Under the pieces are notes generated by a model that searched no databases, was not told the origin of the DNA, and saw nothing but the letters and a program-made list of their open reading frames with translations. From Alphaproteobacteria bacterium (GTDB taxonomy: Bacteria > Pseudomonadota > Alphaproteobacteria > Rhizobiales > Methyloligellaceae), in NCBI GenBank assembly GCA_016869535.1, contig VGDX01000006.1:1-64000 (forward strand): a stretch of DNA of 64,000 bases, in the 5' to 3' direction. The translations under genes were made by a program, and so were the position numbers. Of this stretch, positions 1 through 10,709 are shown one piece after another (within the stretch, counting starts at the first letter, position 1; every line of letters begins with the position of its first letter).

Positions 1-247
1 ACGGCGTCGTTCCTAACGCCCCGTCGAGCGCCCAACCGATAAATCCCCCTACCACGACGCCCGCGACGAGCTCGGTCGCGAGCCTGAGCGCCTGACCCAT
101 CGCTCTGCCCCGGCCTTCCGGCTCGGGCGGCGGGGCATGACGGCCGCGCGCCGCTTCGAGCTTGCCTCCGAGAGCATCGAGCCGCCGCCGAATGTCTTGC
201 CTGTCGCGGCCATCGTCGTGGCCGGACTCGTTTTCGGCTCCGGCCAT
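1..247 (-). CDS. atpI: ATP synthase protein I (AtpI), 5' part only
   Basis: Reading the minus strand from the ATG at 247 gives 82 codons before the window edge. The charged, Pro/Glu-rich N-terminus is followed by the segment GQALRLATELVAGVVVGGFI and then GWALD, the typical first membrane helix of AtpI/AtpZ proteins. AtpI is a small inner-membrane protein that helps assemble the c-ring of F-type ATP synthase and is usually the first gene of the Fo operon atpI-atpB-atpE-atpF. That operon would continue to the left, outside the window. The second helix and the C-terminus cannot be seen. Confidence 0.85.
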   Translation of the reverse strand, partial: MAGAENESGHDDGRDRQDIRRRLDALGGKLEAARGRHAPPPEPEGRGRAMGQALRLATELVAGVVVGGFIGWALDGALGTTP

Positions 248-483
248 TGGCGCTGCTCAATTTCCGGGAGAGCCCTAAAGGACCGGTTGGTCCTCAAGCT
301 TGGCGGGCACTTTAGTTTCGGATTCGCCCCTGTCAAGAAACTCAAAAACGGCGAAATCCAAGGGTTCCGGTGGGGATTCGAGAATTGGCGAGCCGCATTC
401 CAGGACTTACAACGATACCAGGAGGCGGACGGTCAGAATCGGGCGACGACGCGCGACAACCCGGGCCCGCTTGGTAGGAAAGG
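248..483. other. Gene-free spacer between atpI and the sulfotransferase
   Basis: The two flanking genes diverge, so promoters for both the ATP synthase operon and the sulfotransferase must lie in these 236 bases. I see no recognisable operator or RNA. A purine-rich AGGAAAGG at 476-483 is the only ribosome-binding-like sequence for the downstream gene. Confidence 0.5.
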
Positions 484-1344
484 ATGGGCTGCAAAGGCAT
501 GGAAATTTGCCCTCGTCTTCCCAACTTTTTGGTCATTGGCGCACAGCGGTCGGGCACGACGTGGCTCCATCGTGTGCTACGTCAGCATCCCGAACTTTGG
601 CTGCCACCTGTAAAGGAACTTCATTATTTCGACAGGCTCCGGGCGCGCCGCCGCGGTCCGCGTGGCCAGGAATGGCTACTCTTGACTTGGTTCGGACTGA
701 CATTGAACACATGGGCCTTTCGCTATTACTTCGGCAAGCGCGATGAACGGTGGTACGCGCGGCTTTTCGAAGAGGCGCGGGCCAAAGGCTTAACCGCGGG
801 CGAGATCACGCCAGCCTATGCTGTGCTCGGCGACGATGTCTTTTGCCGTGTTCGGCAGCTTAACCCCGACATCAAGATCATGTTCATCATGCGCGACCCT
901 GTGGACCGCGCCTGGTCCGCGGTCAATCTCGAGTTCAGGGCAGGGCACATTGAGAAACCGTTGACGGAGGAAAAGGCCCTTGATTATGCGCTCTCGCGTG
1001 GAGCTGTTTTGCGCTCCTCCTATATGGACACGATCAGGCGGTTGGAGCGAATTTTCCCGGCCGCGCAGTTGCATTTCTGCTTTTTCGACGATTTGTGCGA
1101 AAGACCGACAAGTCTTATCTCACAGATGCTCGAGTTTCTAGGCGTTGATCCAGGCAGAGTCTCCGATTTGATTTTGCCCCCTGCTGTGAATTCCGCGGCG
1201 GCCGGAAAGTCCATCCCGAGTGCATTCGAGCGGGACATGGCACGGAAATATCTGCCCATCGTGGAGGAGCTTTGCGACCGCTTCGAAGGCCCCCCGCACA
1301 GATGGCGCGGCCGCTATCAGCGGCTGCTCAACAGTGCGAGTTAG
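484..1344 (+). CDS. Sulfotransferase family protein
   Basis: This is a PAPS-dependent sulfotransferase-like protein of 286 residues. The 5'-phosphosulfate loop is GAQRSGTTW at residues 19-27, and the 3'-phosphate-binding motif is MRDPVDRAWS at 136-145, both in the usual places. The substrate (lipid, carbohydrate or protein) cannot be told from sequence. An internal ATG at 499 starts just before the PxFLxxG strand and has a better spacing from the AGGAAAGG sequence, so it may be the true start. Base composition looks less GC-rich than its neighbours. It converges on smc with a 4-base overlap of stop regions. It may be an accessory insertion between atpI and smc. Confidence 0.8.
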   Translation: MGCKGMEICPRLPNFLVIGAQRSGTTWLHRVLRQHPELWLPPVKELHYFDRLRARRRGPRGQEWLLLTWFGLTLNTWAFRYYFGKRDERWYARLFEEARAKGLTAGEITPAYAVLGDDVFCRVRQLNPDIKIMFIMRDPVDRAWSAVNLEFRAGHIEKPLTEEKALDYALSRGAVLRSSYMDTIRRLERIFPAAQLHFCFFDDLCERPTSLISQMLEFLGVDPGRVSDLILPPAVNSAAAGKSIPSAFERDMARKYLPIVEELCDRFEGPPHRWRGRYQRLLNSAS

Positions 1345-4300
1345 CTCGCGTCGCGGAGGCGCGCGGCGGTTTCCAGATCGACCGAGACGAGCTGGCTCAC
1401 GCCGCGCTCGGCCATGGTGACACCATACAGACGGCTCATGCGCGACATGGTCAGCGGGTGGTGGGTGATGATGAGGAAGCGCGTATCCGTCTGGCGCGCC
1501 ATCTCCTCCATCAGCTGACAGAAGCGCTCGACATTGGCGTCGTCGAGCGGCGCATCAACCTCGTCGAGCACGCAGATCGGCGAGGGATTGGTGAGGAACA
1601 CGGCGAAGATCAGCGCGAGCGCCGTCAGCGCCTTCTCGCCGCCCGACAGAAGCGTCAGCACCTGCGCGCGCTTGCCGGGCGGGGTAGCCATGATCTCGAG
1701 CCCCGACTCGAGCGGATCGTCTGAATCGACGAGCTTCAACTCGGCCGAACCGCCACCGAACAGCGTCTTGAACAATTTGCCGAAATGGCCGTTGACCGAG
1801 TCGAAGGCTTCGAGCAGCCGCTTGCGCCCCTCGCGGTTCAGGCTGGCGATGCCTTGGCGGAGCCGCGCGATGGCCTGCTCGACATCGGCCTTTTCGCGCT
1901 CCATCTCTTCGAGCTTGGCTGAAAGCTCGGCTTCTTCCTCCTCGGCCATGAGATTGACGCCGCCGAGCCGCTCGCGGTCGCCCCTAAGCTTGGCAAGACG
2001 CGCCTCGACCTCTTCGAGTGCAGGGAGGGGCGCGCCCTCCTTGACCTTGGCGAGCGCGAGACACGCTTCCGGCGCGCAATCGAGCTGGTCGCGGATGGTC
2101 TTGCTAGTGTCGCTGCGGCGCTCGCGCGCGCCTTCGAGCCGCGCCTCGCTACGCGCGCGCGCCTCGCGGGCCGCCGCGAGCTGCTCCTGCACCTCGCGCA
2201 ACGCCTTCTCGTGTTCCTTGAGCGCGGTCTCGGCGAGAGCGAGATTGTCGGCGGCCTTGCCGCGGTCGCGTTCCGCCGCGGCGATGGAATCGAGAAGCTT
2301 GGCGCGGCGCTGATCGATCTCGGCGGGAAGGTTGGCGAGGCGTTCGAGATCCGCGCTCGTCTCCTCCTCGCGCGCGCGCAACGTGGCGATCTGTTCTTTC
2401 GCGTTGGCGATGCGCTTCTGCCAGAGCTCCTGCTCGGCCGCGATGGCCTCGAGCCGCTCCTGGCGGAGATTGATTTCGCGCTCATGGCCTTCAAGCACGG
2501 TTTCGGCCGCGATCGCGTCGCGCACACGATCGAGCTCGGCATGCGCGTCCTTGGCTTCCTGGCGCAGAGCCTTGGTCTTCTGGCCGGCGGCTTCGGCCTT
2601 GCCCACCGCAGCTTCATACTCCGCGAGCGCGGCCTTGGCCTGCGCTTGCGCGGCTTGGGCCTCGGTCCTCAGCGCCGCGAGGCGGCTGCGTTCCATGAGG
2701 CGCGCGCCGGCCGCGGTTTCGGTGCCGGCTTTGACGCTATAACCGTCCCAGCGCCAGAGATCGCCGTCCTGGGACACGAGCCTCTGGCCAGGCGCGAGTT
2801 TAGCCTGAAGGTCGCGGCCTTTCTTCGCCGGGACCACGCCGATTTGCGCCAAGCGGCGATGCAGCACCTTGGGCGCCTTGACGAAGTCGCTGAGAGGGGT
2901 GGCACCTTCGGGCAGAGCCGGATCGCTTCTGCCGCCCTCCGTACCCCGCCAATGGGCCGGTGCCTGCTCGTCGCTTGCGGCATCGAGATCGTCGCCGAGG
3001 GCAGCGCCGAGCGCCTGCTCGTATCCCGGCGTGACCTTGACCGCCTCGACCACCGGCGACCAGTCATGCGGCGGCTGTAGCAGCTTGATCAACGTGGCGA
3101 GCTCGGTCTCTCGTTCCTGGCTGGCGAGCTTGGCCGCTGCGGAGGCGGCACGGAGCTTTCCTTCAGCGGCGCGTGCCTTCTCCTCATCGAGCTCGGCGCT
3201 GGCGAGAGACGTCTCGATGGCTTCGACCGAGGCGGTGAGTTTAGCAAGTTCCGTTTTTAGGCCGGCGAGCTTGGCTTTGCCGGCACTTTCGGCCGCCTGG
3301 CGACGCTGCATCTCTTCCTGATCGAGCGGACTTTCCGCTAGACGCCGCGCTTCTTCTTCGAGGCCGCGCAGCATGTTTTCCGCTTCGGCGATATGTTCCT
3401 CTTCGCGAGCCAGATCGCGCGACGCTTGCGCGAGCCTTGTCTCGAGTTCGGCCTGGCGGGCCTTGGCGCGCGCTTCCTCGCGCTCGAGTGCATCGCGCTC
3501 GACGCTCAGGCGATGCAGCACCGCAGCCTTGGCCGCTTCCTCGTCACGCAGAGGCTGAAGCTTCTCGGCGGCCACCGCCTGATGGCGAAGCGCCTCGCCC
3601 TCGGTCTTGGTCTCGCGCGCCACGGCGGCGAGCGCTTCCTGGAAGGCGGCTTCTTCATGCTCGACCTGGGCGCAAGCGCCGGTCCAATGCAAATGATGCA
3701 GCAGAGCCTCGACTTCGCGCATCTTGGCCGAGACTTCACGATAGCGTTGCGCCTGACGCGCCTGGCGCTTGATCGCCTGCAATTGCGCGGCGAGCTGGCC
3801 GATCAGGTCGGAGAGGCGCGCGAGATTTCCCTCGGTCGCCTTCAACCTGAGCTCGGCTTCATGGCGGCGGCTGTGCAGGCCGGCGATGCCCGCGGCATCT
3901 TCCAGCACACGGCGGCGTTCCTGGGGCTGGGCATTGACGATCTCGCCGATGCGTCCCTGGCGCACCAAAGCCGGCGAGCGGGCGCCAGTGGCGGCATCCT
4001 CGAATAAAAGCCGCACGTCGCGCGCACGCGAATCCTTGCCGTTGACCCGGTAGACGGAGCCGATCTCGCGCTCGATGCGGCGCGTGACTTCCAGCATGTC
4101 GGAATCGTTGAACTCGGCGGGCGCCGTACGGTCGCTATTGTCGATGAATAGCGTGACCTCGGCAGTATTGCGGCTCGGCCGGCTCTCCGATCCGGCGAAA
4201 ATCACGTCGTCCATGGCCTGGCCGCGCATGCTCTTATACGAGGTCTCGCCCATGGCCCAGCGCAGCGCCTCGAGCAGGTTCGACTTGCCGCAGCCATTGG

Positions 4301-4394
4301 GTCCGACCACGCCGGTCAGCCCCGGCTCGACCAGAAGCTCGGTCGGTTCGACGAATGACTTGAAGCCGAGAAGGCGAAGTCTGGTGATTTGCAC
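1341..4394 (-). CDS. smc: Chromosome segregation protein SMC
   Basis: This is the SMC ATPase of the condensin-like SMC-ScpAB complex, which loads on the chromosome and drives segregation. The N-terminal Walker A is GPNGCGKSN (about residues 31-39). It is followed by a long Ala/Glu/Arg-rich coiled coil, a central hinge-like region (GYEQALGAALGDDLDA) and a second coiled coil. The C-terminal signature LSGGEKALTALAL (about 915) and Walker B CVLDEVDAPLDD (about 940) complete the ATPase. I chose the GTG at 4394, with GAGG upstream, because the protein then begins VQITRLRLLGFKSF as in the family; the frame stays open to 4478. At 1017 residues it is shorter than the roughly 1150-1200 usual for SMC, mostly in the first coil. 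Confidence 0.95.
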   Translation of the reverse strand: MQITRLRLLGFKSFVEPTELLVEPGLTGVVGPNGCGKSNLLEALRWAMGETSYKSMRGQAMDDVIFAGSESRPSRNTAEVTLFIDNSDRTAPAEFNDSDMLEVTRRIEREIGSVYRVNGKDSRARDVRLLFEDAATGARSPALVRQGRIGEIVNAQPQERRRVLEDAAGIAGLHSRRHEAELRLKATEGNLARLSDLIGQLAAQLQAIKRQARQAQRYREVSAKMREVEALLHHLHWTGACAQVEHEEAAFQEALAAVARETKTEGEALRHQAVAAEKLQPLRDEEAAKAAVLHRLSVERDALEREEARAKARQAELETRLAQASRDLAREEEHIAEAENMLRGLEEEARRLAESPLDQEEMQRRQAAESAGKAKLAGLKTELAKLTASVEAIETSLASAELDEEKARAAEGKLRAASAAAKLASQERETELATLIKLLQPPHDWSPVVEAVKVTPGYEQALGAALGDDLDAASDEQAPAHWRGTEGGRSDPALPEGATPLSDFVKAPKVLHRRLAQIGVVPAKKGRDLQAKLAPGQRLVSQDGDLWRWDGYSVKAGTETAAGARLMERSRLAALRTEAQAAQAQAKAALAEYEAAVGKAEAAGQKTKALRQEAKDAHAELDRVRDAIAAETVLEGHEREINLRQERLEAIAAEQELWQKRIANAKEQIATLRAREEETSADLERLANLPAEIDQRRAKLLDSIAAAERDRGKAADNLALAETALKEHEKALREVQEQLAAAREARARSEARLEGARERRSDTSKTIRDQLDCAPEACLALAKVKEGAPLPALEEVEARLAKLRGDRERLGGVNLMAEEEEAELSAKLEEMEREKADVEQAIARLRQGIASLNREGRKRLLEAFDSVNGHFGKLFKTLFGGGSAELKLVDSDDPLESGLEIMATPPGKRAQVLTLLSGGEKALTALALIFAVFLTNPSPICVLDEVDAPLDDANVERFCQLMEEMARQTDTRFLIITHHPLTMSRMSRLYGVTMAERGVSQLVSVDLETAARLRDAS

Positions 4395-4474
4395 CTTTAG
4401 GCGATCCTCAAATGGCAGCGACTGGACAGGACTTGGGTCACAGAAACTTGGTCGTTTCGCAAGCGCGCGCAACG

Positions 4475-5119
4475 TCACGCCTGCGGCTCGATGAGGGCCT
4501 TGATCTCCTCGAAGGTGATCGCGCCTTGCGCCTTCCGGCCATTGACGAAGAAAGTCGGCGTGCCGACCACGCCAAATTGCCGCCCCCGTTGCTTAACCTC
4601 GGTTAAGCCCTCGATAATGGCTTGATTCGATAGGCATTTGTCAAACGCCTCGCGGCTCATGCCAATCGATTTAGCCACCCCGTATATGGCATCGAGGCGG
4701 ACCTCCTGGCTAACCCATTCGTCCTGGCGGGAGAGGAAGGCGTCGAGCAACGCGAAATATTGGTCCGGCGGAGCGCAGCGATTGATGATGGCGGCATTGC
4801 CGGCGCTGCGCCCAATGGGGAATTCGCGGACGATGTAACGCACCTTGCCGGTGTCGATATATTGACTCTTCACCTTGGGGAAGACGTTGGCGTGGAAGTT
4901 GCGGCAATGCGGACAGGTGAGCGAAGCATATTCGATCAGGACGACCGGGGCGTTGGCATTGCCCATCGCGCGATCGCCGAGCGGGCCGGCGCGCAACAGC
5001 TCCTCCTGGGTCGGGGTCTCCACCTTGTCTGGGGTCGAGGGGGTGACCGGCGCGGGCCCGAAGCCGGCCAAAGCGATCGCGGCGGCGATCAGGATCGAGC
5101 CACTGGCCGGCAATTTCAT
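4475..5119 (-). CDS. DsbA-family thiol:disulfide oxidoreductase (CPHC)
   Basis: This is a 214-residue periplasmic thioredoxin-fold protein. It starts with a hydrophobic signal segment (residues 7-22), carries the redox motif CPHC at 69-72, and has the cis-proline stretch GTPTFFVNG near the C-terminus. The DsbA/DSBA-like family introduces or isomerises disulfides in exported proteins. It follows a second paralogue by 13 bases on the same strand, so the two are probably cotranscribed. I start at the ATG at 5119, because the longer open frame upstream would overlap the neighbour and lacks a signal peptide. The specific partner proteins are unknown. Confidence 0.88.
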   Translation of the reverse strand: MKLPASGSILIAAAIALAGFGPAPVTPSTPDKVETPTQEELLRAGPLGDRAMGNANAPVVLIEYASLTCPHCRNFHANVFPKVKSQYIDTGKVRYIVREFPIGRSAGNAAIINRCAPPDQYFALLDAFLSRQDEWVSQEVRLDAIYGVAKSIGMSREAFDKCLSNQAIIEGLTEVKQRGRQFGVVGTPTFFVNGRKAQGAITFEEIKALIEPQA

Positions 5120-5132
5120 AGCAGAGGGAATC

Positions 5133-5861
5133 CTAATGGTCGTCGTCTTGCGGCAGTTCTTCCGGTTCGCCACCCGCCAGAACGACGTCGAACTCCTTGA
5201 TGTCCTGGCCGCCCCTGAGCCGCTTGCCGTTGATGAAGAAGGTCGGCGTGGAGTCGACTTCGAACTCCGCATGCCCGCGCTGGCGCACTTCGACGATCTT
5301 GTCGAACAGCTCCTTGTCGGCGAGACACTGGTCGAAGCGCTCCTGGGAGAAGCCGGCCTGCTTGGCGACGAGCAGCAGCTTTTCCTTGCCTTCGGCGCCT
5401 TGCACTGCCCAGCTCTTCTGCGTCTCGAACAGGCCGTCGACCATCGGGTAGTAGCGATCGTTGCCGCTGCAGCGCGCGACCATGAAAGCCGCGGTGGCGA
5501 GCCCGTCGAGGGGGAATTCGCGCAGGATGAAGCGCACCTGGCCGGTGTCGATATATTTCTCCTTCAGCTCGGGAAAAACCTTGGTGTGAAAATTGGCGCA
5601 GTGGCCGCAAGTCATCGAGGCATATTCGATGATGGTATTGGGCGCGTCGGCTTTGCCGAGCGAGATGTCCTCGAGCGGGCCCGGCTCGAGCAGCTTGGAC
5701 GCCAGCGCCTCGTCTGACGGCGTGGTATCGCGCATTAAATAGTAGGCGCCGCCTAAGATCGCTACGAGGACGAGCGCGGCGATGATGTAAAGCGGGGTCC
5801 TGCTGGTTCCGCCCTGATCGCCGGTTGATGCTGTTTCCGCTTTCTTCTCTGCTTTCGCCAC
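5133..5861 (-). CDS. Membrane-anchored DsbA-family oxidoreductase (CGHC)
   Basis: This 242-residue thioredoxin-fold protein has an N-terminal cytoplasmic tail, one membrane anchor (about residues 22-43) and the redox motif CGHC at 85-88. The cis-Pro motif STPTFFING lies near residue 205. It is a DsbA-like paralogue of the next gene, and the pair probably forms one transcript. The different active-site dipeptides (GH here, PH there) suggest somewhat different redox behaviour, which is an inference. The C-terminus ends in an acidic DDDH tail. Confidence 0.88.
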   Translation of the reverse strand: MAKAEKKAETASTGDQGGTSRTPLYIIAALVLVAILGGAYYLMRDTTPSDEALASKLLEPGPLEDISLGKADAPNTIIEYASMTCGHCANFHTKVFPELKEKYIDTGQVRFILREFPLDGLATAAFMVARCSGNDRYYPMVDGLFETQKSWAVQGAEGKEKLLLVAKQAGFSQERFDQCLADKELFDKIVEVRQRGHAEFEVDSTPTFFINGKRLRGGQDIKEFDVVLAGGEPEELPQDDDH

Positions 5862-5967
5862 GCTGTTTGCTCCAAATTACTGCTGAGTTTGGCCCTAGAT
5901 CGGCAATTCCGGGCCTACATTCGTTGAAAGGCTTGGCGCCCGCAAGAGGCGGAAACCTTAAGTTTCC

Positions 5968-6501
5968 TCAATCTCTTGTGAGCTTTCCCCGCGTGGCGGA
6001 CCCTAGCCGGGACAGTGCTTTGCGCAAAGCTTCATCCTCGATACCGGCCGAGGAAGGCAAGGCGTAATCCTCGCTTGGCGGCTCGGCGGGCGCGGGGGGC
6101 GGGGCAGCCTTGGCGACCGGCGCCTGCAAAATGCGCATCTCGGTGATGGCGCGATACCCGAAATAGAGGTTCACCCGTTCGAGGATCTGGCCCGAGCGGT
6201 GCTGCACCTCGACGGCGCGGGGGCCGTCTACCCTGAGCACCAGGGTGGCGCCTTCGTCGCGGCGCCGCCTGATCGGGTTCGACTGTTCCTCGTCCTCGCG
6301 GCGGCGTGGCCACACCACGCGGTCAGGCATGGTGAAGGCGGCAAGCTCAACGCCGACAATGGCCGGCCATTCGCTGAGCAGCGCCGTGGTGGCGAAGCCG
6401 CGGGCGCGGGCGGCGGGGTCGAGCGCCTTGGCGGCATAAGCGCCGACGGGACGCGCGCCGCTCATCGACCACTTGAAGGCTTTCCGCTCGTTCTCGTCCA
6501 T
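5968..6501 (-). CDS. DUF721 / DciA-like protein
   Basis: This 177-residue protein has the DUF721 pattern: an N-terminal helical segment with LLSEWPAIVG, then a beta-rich part with LVLRVDGPRAVEVQHRSGQI and the conserved ERVNLYFGYRAI. The DUF721 family includes DciA, the replicative helicase loader of bacteria that lack DnaC. I infer a nucleic-acid or helicase role on that basis only. The C-terminal third is Pro/Ala-rich and probably disordered. It is divergent from mutY, with a 94-base spacer before the mutY start. Confidence 0.72.
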   Translation of the reverse strand: MDENERKAFKWSMSGARPVGAYAAKALDPAARARGFATTALLSEWPAIVGVELAAFTMPDRVVWPRRREDEEQSNPIRRRRDEGATLVLRVDGPRAVEVQHRSGQILERVNLYFGYRAITEMRILQAPVAKAAPPPAPAEPPSEDYALPSSAGIEDEALRKALSRLGSATRGKLTRD

Positions 6502-6595
6502 GATCCTAGCAGTGGAGGGTTGGCGACGGCCGCTTGCTTCGTGCCGGGCGAGCTTACACCATGACGCCAGAGGAAGCGCGGACGGAGTTTCGCTT

Positions 6596-8822
<2,227 letters not shown>

Positions 8823-8881
8823 TTACGCAATACTGAACGCGCCCGCTCTCAGCGGGACCGGGTCATGCTGGCGGCTCCAGG

Positions 8882-8896
8882 TAAAAACGGGCTTAA
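8882..8896 (-). promoter_or_regulatory. Possible CtrA-binding site upstream of ccrM
   Basis: Read on the minus strand, the sequence is TTAA-N7-TTTA, one mismatch from the CtrA consensus TTAA-N7-TTAA. It lies 86 bases before the ccrM start in the spacer shared with the divergent hydrolase gene. CtrA control of ccrM is known in Caulobacter. The match is short, so chance is a real possibility. Confidence 0.3.
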
Positions 8897-8905
8897 TTCA
8901 CCGCG

Positions 8906-9781
8906 ATGGATATTTTTCGCCGGCAATTCCTTGAGGTCCTGCTCGGCCTCGCTCTACTAAATCCGATCAGAAGCGTCCGGGCCGAGGGGCCGGCCGAGGC
9001 CGGTTCACGGAGCGGCAGGGAGCAGGTCGTGACCAAAGACATTGTCATGCTGCATGGCGCCAATGCCGGCGGCTGGTGCTTCGATAATTTCCGCAAAGTG
9101 TTCGAGGAGCTCGGCTGGACCTGCCATGCGCCGGACCTGATGGGGCATGGCGCATACAAGGCCGACGCCGCCAAAATTCTGCTCGATAAAGGCATCGCCG
9201 ATTACCGCGACGAGATGCGGACCTTCGTGCAGTCGCTGGGCACGAAGCCGGTATTGCTTGGTCATTCCATGGGCGCGGTGATCGCCCAGCAACTCGCCGC
9301 CGAAGGATTGGCGAGCATGCTGATCCTGGTGAGCCCGGCGCCGCGCTCGGGCATCCTCCCGCAGACCGATGCCGAGAAGCAGCTGGCGAAGGACCTGATG
9401 GCGGCTGGTTCCTTCTGGACGAAGGTGCTCGATCCGGTGTTCGATCTCGCGCGCATCTACACGCTCAACAGGCTGCCCGAGGCCGAGCAGCGTGCGGTGT
9501 TTGACAAATTCGGTCCCGAATCGGGTCGGGCATTGTTCGAATTGTTTTTCTGGATGTTCGACCAGAGCGGCGCGACCGTGGTCGACACCGAGAAGATCAG
9601 CGGTCGGGTGTTGTGCCTGTCAGGCAGCGAAGACCGCATCGTGTCTCTCGACACGGCGGGGGCGACCGCCGACGGCATCAAGGACGCGACTTTCGTAGTG
9701 CTCGAAGGCCACGGACATTTGCCGATGCTTGAGCCAGGCGCCGAGCAGATCGTTCGCCGCATCGTGAGCTGGATCGCCTGA
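8906..9781 (+). CDS. Exported alpha/beta hydrolase
   Basis: This 291-residue alpha/beta-hydrolase-fold protein has an N-terminal RRQFLEVLLGLALL stretch ending in an Ala-x-Ala-like site (about residue 27), which suggests export. The twin Arg could even indicate Tat. The nucleophile elbow is GHSMG (Ser121). The acid is probably Asp in SGSEDRIV, and the His is in EGHGHLPMLEP. An oxyanion-type VMLHGANAGG stretch lies near residue 47. The substrate is unknown. It is transcribed away from ccrM and converges on the small rnhB-linked gene. Confidence 0.75.
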   Translation: MDIFRRQFLEVLLGLALLNPIRSVRAEGPAEAGSRSGREQVVTKDIVMLHGANAGGWCFDNFRKVFEELGWTCHAPDLMGHGAYKADAAKILLDKGIADYRDEMRTFVQSLGTKPVLLGHSMGAVIAQQLAAEGLASMLILVSPAPRSGILPQTDAEKQLAKDLMAAGSFWTKVLDPVFDLARIYTLNRLPEAEQRAVFDKFGPESGRALFELFFWMFDQSGATVVDTEKISGRVLCLSGSEDRIVSLDTAGATADGIKDATFVVLEGHGHLPMLEPGAEQIVRRIVSWIA

Positions 9782-9785
9782 AGGT

Positions 9786-9938
9786 CTATTGCTTGTCACG
9801 AAGATCAAGGCGCTGCCAGAGCGCGACGATTTCCTCTTCTGGCACGAATTCGCCGCGTCGAGCTTGGTCTAAGCCTTCACGGATTAATGCTCTGGTTTCG
9901 TCGTCGAGTATCAATTCTTTCTCGGCCGGGCGAAGCAT
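9786..9938 (-). CDS. ParD-antitoxin-like mini-protein (50 aa)
   Basis: This short frame starts with an ATG 6 bases after the rnhB stop codon, with GAGG about 11 bases upstream, so it is probably translationally coupled to rnhB. The 50 residues include IREGLDQARRGEFVPEEEI, which resembles the C-terminal toxin-binding tail of ParD-type ribbon-helix-helix antitoxins. There is no N-terminal DNA-binding ribbon and no toxin gene beside it: the next gene lies on the other strand. It may be a degenerate antitoxin or a stand-alone protein. Both the identification and the function are tentative. Confidence 0.5.
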   Translation of the reverse strand: MLRPAEKELILDDETRALIREGLDQARRGEFVPEEEIVALWQRLDLRDKQ

Positions 9939-9944
9939 AGCGAT

Positions 9945-10628
9945 TCAATCCTCGACCGATGCGATATTGGCGGCGCGGGCTTCGAGCAGCCTGATCGCGC
10001 GTTCCACGGGTGAGAATGAGCGGCGGTGATGGGTGCACACGCCGTGCTTCTTGACCGCGCGCGCATGCTCGGGCGTGCCGTAACCTTTGTTACTCTCCCA
10101 ACCATAGCGGCGATAACGCCGCGCGAGCTTCACCATGATGCGGTCGCGCGTGACCTTGGCGATGATGGAGGCGGCGGCCACCGACAGCGACAAGGCGTCG
10201 CCGCCGACCACGGCACGCGCCTTGGCGGGGAAGCGGCGCGGAATGAGGTTGCCGTCGATCAGCGCCGAGCCGATCGGCAGACCGAGTGCGCGATAAGCAA
10301 GACGCATGCCCCACAAACTCGCCTGCAGGATATTGATTTTGTCGATGCGCCGTACATTGCCGATGGCGATGCCGACGCATGACGTGGCCATGATCTCGAA
10401 ATAGAGTTCCTCGCGCACCTCCGCTGTGAGCATCTTCGAATCGTTGATGCCTTCGGGGATGCGGTCGGGATTGAGGACCACCGCCGCCACCACTACGGGA
10501 CCGGCCCATGGCCCGCGGCCGGCCTCATCGATGCCGGCCACCGGTCCGTAATGCTCCATCATCATCGCCTCTTCGAGGTCGAAGCTTGGCAGCGAGCGGA
10601 CGGGAATCGATTCGGCTGGCAGGCCCAT
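9945..10628 (-). CDS. rnhB: Ribonuclease HII
   Basis: RNase HII cleaves the RNA strand of RNA-DNA hybrids and removes single ribonucleotides from DNA. The GIDEAGRGPWAGPV signature with its metal-binding Asp-Glu lies about 40 residues in. INDSKMLT, ALIDGN and the late VAAASIIAKVTRD and SNKGYGTPEH motifs all match. I chose the ATG at 10628 (227 residues), because alphaproteobacterial RnhB usually has a short PxFxxE leader before the DEAGRG strand, seen here as LPSFDLEEA. Alternative starts are the ATG triplet next to DEAGRG. It lies in a minus-strand run with the radical SAM gene upstream. Confidence 0.93.
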   Translation of the reverse strand: MGLPAESIPVRSLPSFDLEEAMMMEHYGPVAGIDEAGRGPWAGPVVVAAVVLNPDRIPEGINDSKMLTAEVREELYFEIMATSCVGIAIGNVRRIDKINILQASLWGMRLAYRALGLPIGSALIDGNLIPRRFPAKARAVVGGDALSLSVAAASIIAKVTRDRIMVKLARRYRRYGWESNKGYGTPEHARAVKKHGVCTHHRRSFSPVERAIRLLEARAANIASVED

Positions 10629-10709
10629 GATCGTGGGACTGTCGCGCAAAGCGCCTGGGCTTTGCAACACGCTCGGGAGGCGTAGTCGCGGACTTGTGGA
10701 AAATCGCCG

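Noticed and set aside
1534..2313. Long plus-strand open frame opposite smc
   Set aside because: High-GC shadow of the coiled-coil coding sequence; composition is Ser/Arg-rich nonsense and smc motifs are on the other strand.
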